Shown here one piece after another: positions 18,812-25,893 of a stretch of 34,225 bases of DNA. Each line of letters begins with the position of its first letter. Within the stretch, counting starts at the first letter, position 1. A program made the position numbers and the translations under genes. This DNA is from an uncultured bacterium. GTDB taxonomy: Bacteria > Verrucomicrobiota > Kiritimatiellia > RFP12 > UBA1067. The stretch covers positions 1-34,225 of the forward strand of contig CADCAK010000022.1 of the NCBI GenBank assembly GCA_902799385.1, read 5' to 3'. The notes under the pieces are model-generated. The model searched no databases. It had not been told where the DNA came from and saw only the letters and a program-made list of their open reading frames with translations.

Positions 18812-20224
18812 ATGATACTCCTCGCCGCGAGCCTTTTCCTCACGACGCCGTCTCCGATGGAGATGCCGCGTGCGCAGGCGTATCTCGTGAAGGAAAATGG
18901 CGTCTATCGCCTTGAGGACCGTTTCGACAAGACGGATCTCTGGATATCGCGAACGGTGGACGGCGCGTGGCGCGACGACGAAGGGCGCGAGTTCCTTCTG
19001 GCAACGCTTGCCAACGTGGTCCCGCCGATCGCCAAGGAGGCCCCTGTGACCCGCGCCGACTACGTCGAGACGCTGACGCCCCTCGGGAAGAAGGACTCCG
19101 CAGCGATCTTCTCGGCGGTGGACATGCTCTCCCCGGTCCCCCCGGCCGAGGAGTTCTCCCGTCCCCGCCAGACGCCGCGCGGCTACAAGGAAGTGCGCTA
19201 CTACCACGGCACCAACGATTCTGCGGTCATCTGCGCCTACCTGCTCGAGAAGTCGGAACGCTGGTCGTTCGCCGCGTGGACACTTGCCGAGGGCGACGAC
19301 TTCGACGTGGCTCTTAAGACGTTCGAGGACGAGTTTCTCGCCAAGGAGCGCCCTGCCATCGACGAGCGCCGTTCGCCCGGCGACGCGCCCGTAAAGGGTG
19401 GCCGCGCGAAGAAGGCGCCGCCGCCCAGCGAGCGGGAGCTTCTTCGCGCCGACGCGCGCCACACGGTCGCGCTTTACGACACGTGGCGAGTCACCGACGG
19501 CGACGAGTTCACCGTGCTCGACGACATCGGCAGTGCCCATTCCTTCACCGTCTCGGTCACGAACGACCTTAAGCGCATGCGCGCCGCATACGCCGCGACG
19601 GTGCCGTCGCCCATCGACGGCTCGAATGTCCTCTGCGTCGCGCGCATCTTCGCGTCGCGCGAGGAATACCTCGACGCGCTTGAGGCGAACGACCACGGCG
19701 ACATGGAGTGGAGCGCCGCGTACTGGAGTCCGAAGAGGCGCGAGCTTGTAGCGTATCTGCCGCAGGACGGCTCGGAGAAGCTTCTTGAGACGATACGCCA
19801 CGAGGCGTTCCACCAGTATCTTTCCTACGCGACTTCGATGATATCGGCGTCGCCGTGGCTCAACGAGGGCTACGCGCAGTATTTCGAGAAGGGGCCGAAC
19901 GGGCCTGATTTCGTCGATCCCGCGGATTTCGGGAAATTTGCAGAGCAGCTGCCTGCGCTGATGGCGATGGACTATGATGAATTCTACGCAGGTACGGATC
20001 TGGAGAGACGGCTGAAGTACCGCCTTGCACTGACGATTGCAGTCTTCCTCGAGAAGGGCGCTCCCGAGGTCCGCTTTGAGCCGTTCAAGGACGTGAAGCG
20101 CGATTACGTAAAGGCGCTCCTTGAGACGAAGGACATGCGTCAGGCGACTGCGGCAGCCTTCAAGACCGAGGACAACATGAAGCTCTTTGTCCGCGAATGG
20201 TTCAAGTACTGGAAGAAGCAATGA
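18812..20224 (+). CDS. Exported gluzincin-like (DUF1570/peptidase MA-like) protein
   Basis: This 470-residue protein has a short signal peptide-like start (MILLAASLFLTTPSP). Its N-terminal half is of unknown type. The C-terminal half carries a zinc protease signature: HEAFH at residues 330-334 and PWLNEGYAQYFE with the third ligand E352. The spacing HExxH-x17-E is one residue shorter than in M1 aminopeptidases and fits the DUF1570/peptidase-MA-like group. A Lys/Pro-rich segment (VKGGRAKKAPPPSE) separates the halves. It lies 13 bases after kbl, and its stop overlaps the gluQ start (ATGA), so the three genes form one operon. The substrate is unknown. Confidence 0.75.
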   Translation: MILLAASLFLTTPSPMEMPRAQAYLVKENGVYRLEDRFDKTDLWISRTVDGAWRDDEGREFLLATLANVVPPIAKEAPVTRADYVETLTPLGKKDSAAIFSAVDMLSPVPPAEEFSRPRQTPRGYKEVRYYHGTNDSAVICAYLLEKSERWSFAAWTLAEGDDFDVALKTFEDEFLAKERPAIDERRSPGDAPVKGGRAKKAPPPSERELLRADARHTVALYDTWRVTDGDEFTVLDDIGSAHSFTVSVTNDLKRMRAAYAATVPSPIDGSNVLCVARIFASREEYLDALEANDHGDMEWSAAYWSPKRRELVAYLPQDGSEKLLETIRHEAFHQYLSYATSMISASPWLNEGYAQYFEKGPNGPDFVDPADFGKFAEQLPALMAMDYDEFYAGTDLERRLKYRLALTIAVFLEKGAPEVRFEPFKDVKRDYVKALLETKDMRQATAAAFKTEDNMKLFVREWFKYWKKQ

Positions 20225-21171
20225 AGTACGTCGGCCGGCTTGCGCCAAGTCCGACTGGCGCGCTGCACCTCGGCAACGTGCGCACTTTCATGATTGCGTG
20301 GCTGCGCGCCCGCTCGCTTGGTGGCAAGGTTGTCTTCCGTATGGAGGATCTCGACCATCCGAAGGATAAGCCCGGCGCGGCGGCGGACGCGGTCTGTGAT
20401 CTCCGCTGGCTTGGCTTCGACTGGGACGAGGAATATGTGCAGTCCGAGAGGAAGGACCTTTACCGCGATGCGATTTCCTCGCTCGTCTCTCGCGGCCTCG
20501 CGTATCCGTGCGTCTGCTCGCGCCGCGATGTCGAGGCGGCGCAGTCAGCGCCGCACGAGGGCGAGCAGCTTTTCTATCCCGGCAGCTGCCGCGATCGCTT
20601 TGCTTCTTGGCGCGAGGCATACGACTATCTAAACTCCTCCACTCCCCCACTCCCCCACTCCTCCACTCCCCGTTCCCCCTGCTGGCGGTTCCGCGTCGCC
20701 GACGGCTCGCGCATCGCTTTCGACGATGTCTTTGCGGGGCGTTTCGAGCAGGACGTCTCCAAGACACTTGGCGACTTTCCGCTTGCGCGTGACGAGTTTG
20801 GCGCGGGCTACACGCTTGCCTGCGCGGTGGACGACATCGCGATGGGCGTTACCGAGGTCGTGCGGGGCGACGATTTGCTTGCAGCAACACCCGCGCAGAT
20901 TCTTGTCTCCCGTGCGCTTGGCGTGGAGCGCGAAATTTCCTACTGCCACGTTCCGCTTGTCGTGGGGCCTGACGGCAAGCGCCTTGCGAAGCGCCACGGC
21001 GACACGCGCATTGCCGCGTACCGCGCGGCGGGCGTTCGTCCCGGGCAGATTATGGGTCGGCTTGCGGCGAGCTGCGGCTGGGCCGAGGAGGGTGAGGAGA
21101 TTTCGCTTGCGGCGCTTTTGCCGCGCTTCGACCTCTCGACGATTCCCCACACGCCGTTCATGGTGTCGTAG
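20221..21171 (+). CDS. gluQ: Glutamyl-Q tRNA(Asp) synthetase with low-complexity insert
   Basis: GluQ-RS attaches glutamate to queuosine-34 of tRNA-Asp. It is a short paralogue of glutamyl-tRNA synthetase without an anticodon-binding domain. The 316-residue protein starts GRLAPSPTGALHLGNVRTF (HIGH-type motif) and has FRMEDLDHP. A zinc site is formed by CVCSRRD and YPGSCR, and the KMSKS-like loop is KRLAKRHGD. Inside the zinc-adjacent region, residues about 138-153 (NSSTPPLPHSSTPRSP) are encoded by 8-base repeats that look inserted. The frame is open back to 20197, but ATG 20221 gives the family start and the ATGA overlap. Confidence 0.9.
   Translation: MKYVGRLAPSPTGALHLGNVRTFMIAWLRARSLGGKVVFRMEDLDHPKDKPGAAADAVCDLRWLGFDWDEEYVQSERKDLYRDAISSLVSRGLAYPCVCSRRDVEAAQSAPHEGEQLFYPGSCRDRFASWREAYDYLNSSTPPLPHSSTPRSPCWRFRVADGSRIAFDDVFAGRFEQDVSKTLGDFPLARDEFGAGYTLACAVDDIAMGVTEVVRGDDLLAATPAQILVSRALGVEREISYCHVPLVVGPDGKRLAKRHGDTRIAAYRAAGVRPGQIMGRLAASCGWAEEGEEISLAALLPRFDLSTIPHTPFMVS
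20633..20672. repeat. Five tandem ACTCCYCC octamers inside gluQ
   Basis: ACTCCTCC, ACTCCCCC, ACTCCCCC, ACTCCTCC and ACTCCCCG run without gaps from 20633 to 20672. On the minus strand the sequence is a run of GGGG/GGGGG blocks separated by AGT, capable of forming a G-quadruplex. The frame of gluQ stays open through it, giving NSSTPPLPHSSTP. A period of eight in a coding gene points to a repeat that arose outside coding pressure. Confidence 0.8.
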
Positions 21172-21236
21172 CGGGGCGTTGGCCGCTTGCTCGACCGCTC
21201 TTGCGCGCGCACCCAGCCATGTTTTGCAAAATTTCA

Positions 21237-21259
21237 CCGCTCAACCATGAGCGGTTTTT
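21237..21259 (+). terminator. Intrinsic terminator of the kbl-gluQ operon
   Basis: CCGCTCA (21237-21243), loop ACCA and TGAGCGG (21248-21254) form a 7-base-pair stem followed by TTTTT (21255-21259). This is a classical rho-independent terminator. Its T-tract runs straight into the next promoter (TGGTATAAT at 21259-21267). Confidence 0.8.
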
Positions 21260-21267
21260 GGTATAAT
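21259..21267 (+). promoter_or_regulatory. Extended -10 promoter of the LRR protein gene
   Basis: TGGTATAAT preceded by TTTT, beginning in the T-tract of the upstream terminator. The ATG follows 40 bases later, with GAAGGGA as a plausible ribosome binding site. No -35 box is visible; the position where it would lie is the terminator hairpin. Confidence 0.7.
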
Positions 21268-21307
21268 TGGGAAGTGATATTGTAGGCGTGAGAAGGGAAA
21301 ACTACTT

Positions 21308-23122
21308 ATGAAACAAGCGAGCATCATCAAATTCATCTTCGCCGCAGTTGCCCTGATGTCGGCAGTCTCCTCATGGGCATATACCGAGACCGTCGGTTAC
21401 TTCACATGGACGTATGTTGTGCGCGGCGATACTGCGGAGATTTCTAGTGTGTATCCCAGATTAAGTTCCGTGACGATTCCATCGATGCTTGGCGGATATC
21501 CTGTGACGAGCATCGGGGAGTCTGCGTTCCGTGGCAGTGGCGAACTTAAGAGCGTGGCGATACCAGACAGTGTGACGAGCATCGGGAATTTTGCGTTCTC
21601 CGGTTGCAAAGGTCTTACGAGCGTGACCATACCTGACAGCGTTACGAGCATCGGGGAAGGTGCGTTCGCATACTGTAGCGGGCTTGAATCATTTATTGTG
21701 GCATCTGGTAATTTATCATATAAAGCAGATTCGGGACTGTTGCTTACAAAAGACGGAAAGATGCTTGTTGCCGTGTCAGGGGGTCTTACGAGCGTGACCA
21801 TACCTGACAGCGTTACGAGCATCGGGGAAGGGGCATTCTACGGCACAAGTCTTAGGAGCGTGACGATACCTGACAGCGTTACGAGCATCGGGGAAGATGC
21901 GTTCTACGGCAGCAGTCTTAGGAGCTTGACGATACCCGGTAGCGTTACGAGCATCGGGGAAGATGCGTTTGCATACTGCAGCGGGCTTACGAGCGTTATG
22001 ATAGGCAACGGCGTTACGGGCATTGCGAAGTCTGCGTTCCGTAGCTGCAGCAGTCTTACGACCGTGACTATACCCGACAGTGTTATGAGTATCGGGGAGT
22101 ATGCGTTCCACGGCTGTAGCAGTCTTACGAGCGCGATGATTGGCAACGGCGTTACGAGCATTGGGGAAGGGGTGTTCTACGGCAGCAGTCTTAGGAGCGT
22201 GACGATACCCGACAGCGTGACGAGCATCGGGAAGTCTGCGTTCCACGGCTGCAGCAGTCTTACGAGCGTGACGATACCTGACGGCGTTACGAGCATCGGG
22301 GAGAGGACGTTCTACTCCTGCAGCGGTCTTACGAGCGTGACGATAGGCGAAGGCGTTACGAACATTGGCGGGTATGCGTTCTCCAGCTGCAGCGGGCTTA
22401 TGAGCGTGACGATACCCGACAGCGTGACGAGCATCGGGGGGCATGCGTTCGAATACTGCAGAGGTCTTACGAGTGTGACGATAGGCAAAGGCGTGAGAAG
22501 CATCGGGTGGTATGCGTTCTACAACTGCAGCGGTCTTACGAACGTGACGATAGGCGAAGGCGTTACGAACATTGGCGGGTATGCGTTTTCCGGCTGCAGC
22601 GGTCTTATGCGCGTTACGATAAGCAACGGCGTTACGAGTATTGGGGAGTACGCGTTCTCCGGCTGTAGCGGTCTTACGCACGTGACGATACCCGATAGCG
22701 TCACGAGCATCGGGGAAGGTGCGTTCATGCATGCTCCTTTTGTGAACAAACTGGAGGCGGCGAAGACGATTCTTGCTGCGAAGATGCTTTCTGGCGACCT
22801 GCCGATTCAGAAGCCGGATGCGCGATACGACCTCTCGCGCACGCAGAAGGACCGTGCAATTGTCTCGGTGATGGTCAGCGGCGACATGGCACTTGACGAT
22901 TTCGTCTTGACGGACGGCAAAGTCTATGATTCGCTGCTGTATGTGAGCAACTCGGTGGATCACGAGGTTGCATTGACCCTGCCGTCCGGCAATGTCTACA
23001 AGACGTTCAAAGGCACAAAACCCCTGACGATACCTGCCGGGATGCAGTGCATGATCTCCATTACACGCATAGCCGACAAGACCTTCCTTGTCGCACGAGA
23101 AGACCTTGAGGACGTGAATTAA
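21308..23122 (+). CDS. BspA-type leucine-rich-repeat surface protein
   Basis: This 604-residue exported protein has a signal peptide (to about SSWAYTE). About 17-18 consecutive 23-residue LRR_5/BspA-type repeats follow, with consensus GLTSVTIPDSVTSIGEGAFYGCS, covering residues about 55-475. Such repeats occur in Treponema-like BspA adhesins of Tannerella and Bacteroidetes and in gut and rumen bacteria. The C-terminal 125 residues are not LRR and begin VNKLEAAKTILAAKML. They resemble no domain I can name, but could be an anchoring or secretion domain. The DNA units (69 bases) are nearly identical, for example around 21780 and 21860, which suggests recent duplication or gene conversion. The sequence is lower in GC than neighbouring genes. 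Binding to host or matrix proteins is inferred from the family. The next gene is nine bases downstream. Confidence 0.9.
   Translation: MKQASIIKFIFAAVALMSAVSSWAYTETVGYFTWTYVVRGDTAEISSVYPRLSSVTIPSMLGGYPVTSIGESAFRGSGELKSVAIPDSVTSIGNFAFSGCKGLTSVTIPDSVTSIGEGAFAYCSGLESFIVASGNLSYKADSGLLLTKDGKMLVAVSGGLTSVTIPDSVTSIGEGAFYGTSLRSVTIPDSVTSIGEDAFYGSSLRSLTIPGSVTSIGEDAFAYCSGLTSVMIGNGVTGIAKSAFRSCSSLTTVTIPDSVMSIGEYAFHGCSSLTSAMIGNGVTSIGEGVFYGSSLRSVTIPDSVTSIGKSAFHGCSSLTSVTIPDGVTSIGERTFYSCSGLTSVTIGEGVTNIGGYAFSSCSGLMSVTIPDSVTSIGGHAFEYCRGLTSVTIGKGVRSIGWYAFYNCSGLTNVTIGEGVTNIGGYAFSGCSGLMRVTISNGVTSIGEYAFSGCSGLTHVTIPDSVTSIGEGAFMHAPFVNKLEAAKTILAAKMLSGDLPIQKPDARYDLSRTQKDRAIVSVMVSGDMALDDFVLTDGKVYDSLLYVSNSVDHEVALTLPSGNVYKTFKGTKPLTIPAGMQCMISITRIADKTFLVAREDLEDVN
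21480..22730 (+). repeat. Tandem 69-base LRR coding repeats
   Basis: Units of about 69 bases with the core GTGACGATACCCGACAGCGT and ACGAGCATCGGGGA recur in frame across this span, encoding the 23-residue LRRs. One interruption (about 21686-21780, SFIVASGNLSYKADSGLLL) is the island typical of BspA proteins. A long open frame on the minus strand here is a by-product of the repeat. Confidence 0.85.
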
Positions 23123-23131
23123 GGCACAACA

Positions 23132-24520
23132 ATGAAGCGACTTGTGGCGATAGTTGCGCTTTTCGCTGCGACATGGGTGGTTAACGATTCCCATGCCATG
23201 CCAATTGGTGTGCGTACGCTGATGAATGGCCATGCGGCTGTGCGGCAAGCGTTGGAGGTCAATCCTGAGCCGACGCCCGAACCCACGCCTACGCCAACAC
23301 CCACTCCCACACCTACTCCGACGCCAGAGCCGACACCGGATCCTGAACCGACGCCGACACCGGATCCTGAACCGACACCTACTCCGGAACCGACTCCCAC
23401 ACCTACTCCGACGCCCGAGCCGACGCCCGAACCCACGCCTACGCCAACACCGACTCCCACGCCAACTCCGGAGCCGGATGATGCGCATGCGCTACATGAG
23501 GACATTGACGGCGCGGTGCCGACGACTGCGGCGAGCGAGTACAACGGCTACTTGTACGATGAAGACAGCGGCGAGGTGAAGGGCACGATACATGTCAAGG
23601 TCGGGAAGCCTGGCAAGGACGGCATGGCATCGGTCAAGGCGACGATCACTGTCGGCACGATTAAAGTCTCGCTGAAGGCAGCCGACAAGGGCAAGGCGGC
23701 GATTGCGTCCGACGGCCCGACGGAGATTGAGCTTGTCGGCGGCGCGTCGTGCGAGATTGCACTTGGCGAGAAGGGGCTTTCTGGCTACTACGGGGCGTAC
23801 ATGATCGACGGATCGCGCAACCTCTTCGCCTCCAAGGACAATGGCGAGGTGTTGGCGGCAAATGCCATTCTTGCCAAGTGGCTTGGCTCGTTTATGGTCG
23901 TCTGGGACGGCGGGTCGCTGAGCGTCAACGTCGCGGCGAAGGGCAAGGTGAAGGTCTCGGGGACGCTCGCCAATGGCGCGAAGGTCTCAGCCTGCACCGT
24001 ATTGCTCGTCGGCGAGGAGTGGAGCTGTGTCTCCGTCGCCGTGCAGAAGGCTAACCTCGCGTTTGTGCTGTGGCTTTCGCATGACGGCCAGGCGATTGAA
24101 GCGGAAGGGCTTGGAAACGACGTGCTCGCGGGCAAGACAGGTGCCCTTGCCAACGGCGCGACGTTCCAGATCGACGCCGACGAGTTCGCGGCGGTCTTTG
24201 GCCAGGCGATGCTACCGTATCTGCCCGACGGCGTCCCGGTGACGCAGAATGGAACGAAGTGGACTTTGCCAAAGGCAGGCAAGGTCGCATACAAGAACGG
24301 CGCGGTCGACGAGTCGAAGCTCGGCGAGAATCCCTGCGGACTCAAGCTTTCCTACAAGGCGAAGGACGGCACGTTCAAGGGCTCTTTCAAGGTCTATGCC
24401 GAAGTGAAGGGCAAGCCGAAGGCGACGACGGTCAACGTGACGGGCATCCTGCTCAATGGCGTCGGCCACGGCACCGCGACGATAAAGGGCAAGGGCTCCG
24501 TCGCCGCGATAATCGAGTAG
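23132..24520 (+). CDS. Exported protein with Pro-Thr/Glu linker and unknown C-terminal domain
   Basis: This 462-residue protein has a signal peptide (MKRLVAIVALFAATWVVNDSHA). A stretch of TPTP, EPTP and DPEP repeats follows at residues about 46-115, which should form a stiff extended stalk. The rest is a beta-rich domain with two related parts: LKAADKGKAAIASDG...GLSGYYGAYM and LSVNVAAKGKVKVSGTLANGAKVSA. It ends with KDGTFKGSFKVYAEVKGKPK...GVGHGTATIKGKG. I think similar FKGSFKVY endings recur in exported proteins of this bacterial group, but I cannot confirm that here. It is probably co-transcribed with the LRR gene nine bases upstream. The function is unknown; a cell-wall or surface role is likely from the architecture. 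Confidence 0.8.
   Translation: MKRLVAIVALFAATWVVNDSHAMPIGVRTLMNGHAAVRQALEVNPEPTPEPTPTPTPTPTPTPTPEPTPDPEPTPTPDPEPTPTPEPTPTPTPTPEPTPEPTPTPTPTPTPTPEPDDAHALHEDIDGAVPTTAASEYNGYLYDEDSGEVKGTIHVKVGKPGKDGMASVKATITVGTIKVSLKAADKGKAAIASDGPTEIELVGGASCEIALGEKGLSGYYGAYMIDGSRNLFASKDNGEVLAANAILAKWLGSFMVVWDGGSLSVNVAAKGKVKVSGTLANGAKVSACTVLLVGEEWSCVSVAVQKANLAFVLWLSHDGQAIEAEGLGNDVLAGKTGALANGATFQIDADEFAAVFGQAMLPYLPDGVPVTQNGTKWTLPKAGKVAYKNGAVDESKLGENPCGLKLSYKAKDGTFKGSFKVYAEVKGKPKATTVNVTGILLNGVGHGTATIKGKGSVAAIIE
23263..23475. repeat. Pro-Thr-Glu codon repeat tract
   Basis: Imperfect six-base units (CCGACG, CCTACT, CCCACA, CCGGAA) repeat across about 210 bases in frame with the exported protein, encoding alternating Pro with Thr, Glu or Asp. 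The tract is likely length-variable through slipped-strand mispairing. Confidence 0.8.
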
Positions 24521-24527
24521 GATTCCA

Positions 24528-24686
24528 ATGGGCGATAGAGTGGAAAACAGTAGAAGGGACATTTTCGTATACGGCGCGCCTGCGAGCGGAAAGTCAACGC
24601 TCGGCAGGGTACTAGCCGAACGGCTTGGCGTCGGCTTTGCCTTCAGCCGAGGAATTCGTCCATCGTGTCCGAGCCGGGGTGGTTGA
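24528..24686 (+). pseudogene. Truncated shikimate-kinase-like P-loop fragment
   Basis: A 52-residue frame starts at ATG 24528, eight bases after the preceding stop. It reads DIFVYGAPASGKSTLGRVLA then ERLGVGF, the Walker A region and first helix of a shikimate kinase or similar nucleoside-kinase-type P-loop protein (GxxxxGKST, then GxxLAxxLG). Similarity stops after GF (about 24645). The sequence then runs into the 3' end of the oppositely oriented sugar transferase and stops at 24684-24686. Shikimate kinases are about 170 residues, so more than two thirds is missing. A rearrangement that placed the transferase here probably cut it. Shikimate kinase is the best guess; adenylate-kinase-like proteins are also possible. 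Confidence 0.6.
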
Positions 24687-25209
24687 TGCCGTCGCGGCTC
24701 GCCGCCTTGAAGACGGTGAGGAAGAGAATCTTGATGTCGAGAAGAAGCGAGCGGTGGTCTACGTACCAGACATCCAAGCGAAACTTCTCTTCCCACGAAA
24801 GGGCGTTCCTGCCGTTCACCTGCGCCCAGCCGGTGATGCCGGGCCTGACTTCGTGGCGGCGCGTCTGCTCGGGCGAATAGCGCGGGAGGTACCTCGCGGG
24901 GAGAGGCCGCGGGCCGATGAGCGCCATCTTGCCCGTAAGGACGTGCAGAAGCTGCGGCAGCTCGTCCAGAGAAGTCGCGCGCAGAAACCGCCCGAGCCTT
25001 GTGAGCCGCTCCGCGTCGCCGCCCGGACCGTCGCGCATGGTGCGGAACTTAAGCATCGTGAAAAGGCGTCCGCCCCTGCCGGCCCGCTCCTGGCGAAACA
25101 GCACGGGACCGCCGTCAGCGCATAGCACAGACAGCGCAACAAGCGCAAGCGCCGGCAGCCACAGCGGGGCGGTCGCCAGAACGAGAATGGACTCGGTCAC
25201 TCTTTTCAC
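24643..25209 (-). CDS. PglC-like phosphoglycosyl transferase (sugar transferase)
   Basis: This is a small monotopic phosphoglycosyl transferase that starts a surface glycan by moving a sugar phosphate from a UDP-sugar to undecaprenyl phosphate in the inner membrane. The 188-residue protein has an N-terminal membrane helix (SILVLATAPLWLPALALVAL), FRQERAGRGGRLFTMLKFRTM and the catalytic Asp-Glu pair in SLDELPQLL. IGPRPLP, RPGITGWAQVNGRN and WYVDHRSLLLDIKIL follow. The frame is open to an ATG at 25266, but that would place promoter sequence inside the gene. GTG at 25209-25207 starts VKRVTES, the typical family beginning, six bases after a TATAAT. It diverges from the PglD-like gene. Its 3' end abuts the truncated kinase fragment. 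Confidence 0.9.
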   Translation of the reverse strand: MKRVTESILVLATAPLWLPALALVALSVLCADGGPVLFRQERAGRGGRLFTMLKFRTMRDGPGGDAERLTRLGRFLRATSLDELPQLLHVLTGKMALIGPRPLPARYLPRYSPEQTRRHEVRPGITGWAQVNGRNALSWEEKFRLDVWYVDHRSLLLDIKILFLTVFKAASRDGINHPGSDTMDEFLG

Positions 25210-25215
25210 GGCACT

Positions 25216-25224
25216 ATTATAGCA
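25216..25224 (-). promoter_or_regulatory. Extended -10 promoter of the sugar transferase
   Basis: On the minus strand TGCTATAAT occupies 25224-25216. The GTG start at 25209 lies only six bases after the TATAAT, so transcription should begin at the start codon itself and give a leaderless mRNA. It lies back to back with the PglD-like gene's promoter, eight bases away. Confidence 0.6.
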
Positions 25225-25229
25225 AATTA

Positions 25230-25238
25230 TGGTATAAT
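25230..25238 (+). promoter_or_regulatory. Extended -10 promoter of the PglD-like gene
   Basis: TGGTATAAT preceded by TTA. The ATG at 25267 has AGGAGAA six bases upstream, so this side has a normal short leader. With the opposing TGCTATAAT it forms a compact divergent promoter within about 25 bases. Occupancy of one side probably affects the other. Confidence 0.7.
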
Positions 25239-25266
25239 CTTCGCACGGTAAATAGGAGAAACCCAA

Positions 25267-25878
25267 ATGAGAGACCTTTTCATAGTAGGTGCGGGCGGCT
25301 TCGGCCGCGAGGCGATCTGGACTGTCGAGCGCATCAACGCGCTGTCGCAGCAGCCACAGTGGAACATCATCGGCTATGCCGACGACGACCCCAAGTGGAC
25401 CAAGGGCGACAATTTCGAGGGGTTCCCTATCCTCGGCACCATAGAGGAGGCTTCACGCGACTACCCGGGCGCGTCCGTGTTCATCGCGGTCGGCAAGAAC
25501 TCCAAGCGCGCCGACATCGCTAAGCGCCTGTGCGGGCACGACTTCCCCGCGATAATCGACCCCAAGGCGCAGATTTCCCCCACGACAGACTTCCTTGAAG
25601 GCGCGTTCATCGCGGCAGGCGCCGTCGTGCAGGTCGGCGCCGAGCTCGGACGCTTCGTCATAGTCGGCGCCAACGCCGTCGTGGGCCACGATGCGCGTCT
25701 CGGCGACTTCGTGAACATGGGCCCCGGTACGGTCATCGCCTCTGGCGTCAAGGTCGGCGACAACGTCTCTTTCTTCGCCAACGCCTCGACCATGTCGTGG
25801 ATCACCATCGGCGAGGGCTCCAAGATTAGCTGCGGAACTGGCGTAAGGGAAAGCATTCCGCCTAACACCGATATGTGA
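25267..25878 (+). CDS. PglD/NeuD-type sugar acetyltransferase
   Basis: This 203-residue protein has an N-terminal Rossmann-like UDP-sugar-binding part (FIVGAGGFGREAIWTVERIN, GYADDDPKW) and a C-terminal left-handed beta-helix (about 95-195) of hexapeptide repeats. NAVVGHDARLGD holds the likely catalytic His. The PglD/NeuD family acetylates amino sugars such as UDP-4-amino-4,6-dideoxy-GlcNAc or sialic acids. Its pairing with a PglC-like transferase matches the order of steps in making a modified lipid-linked sugar. The actual sugar cannot be read from the sequence. The start has a clear AGGAGAA. The next gene follows 15 bases later. Confidence 0.88.
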   Translation: MRDLFIVGAGGFGREAIWTVERINALSQQPQWNIIGYADDDPKWTKGDNFEGFPILGTIEEASRDYPGASVFIAVGKNSKRADIAKRLCGHDFPAIIDPKAQISPTTDFLEGAFIAAGAVVQVGAELGRFVIVGANAVVGHDARLGDFVNMGPGTVIASGVKVGDNVSFFANASTMSWITIGEGSKISCGTGVRESIPPNTDM

Positions 25879-25893
25879 AGCGGACATGGCGCG

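Noticed and set aside
21776..23488. 570-residue open frame on the minus strand through the LRR and PT-rich genes
   Set aside because: It is generated by the periodic repeats on the other strand. The translation is Arg/His-rich with no domain, and the + strand has signal peptides, ribosome binding sites and recognised repeats.
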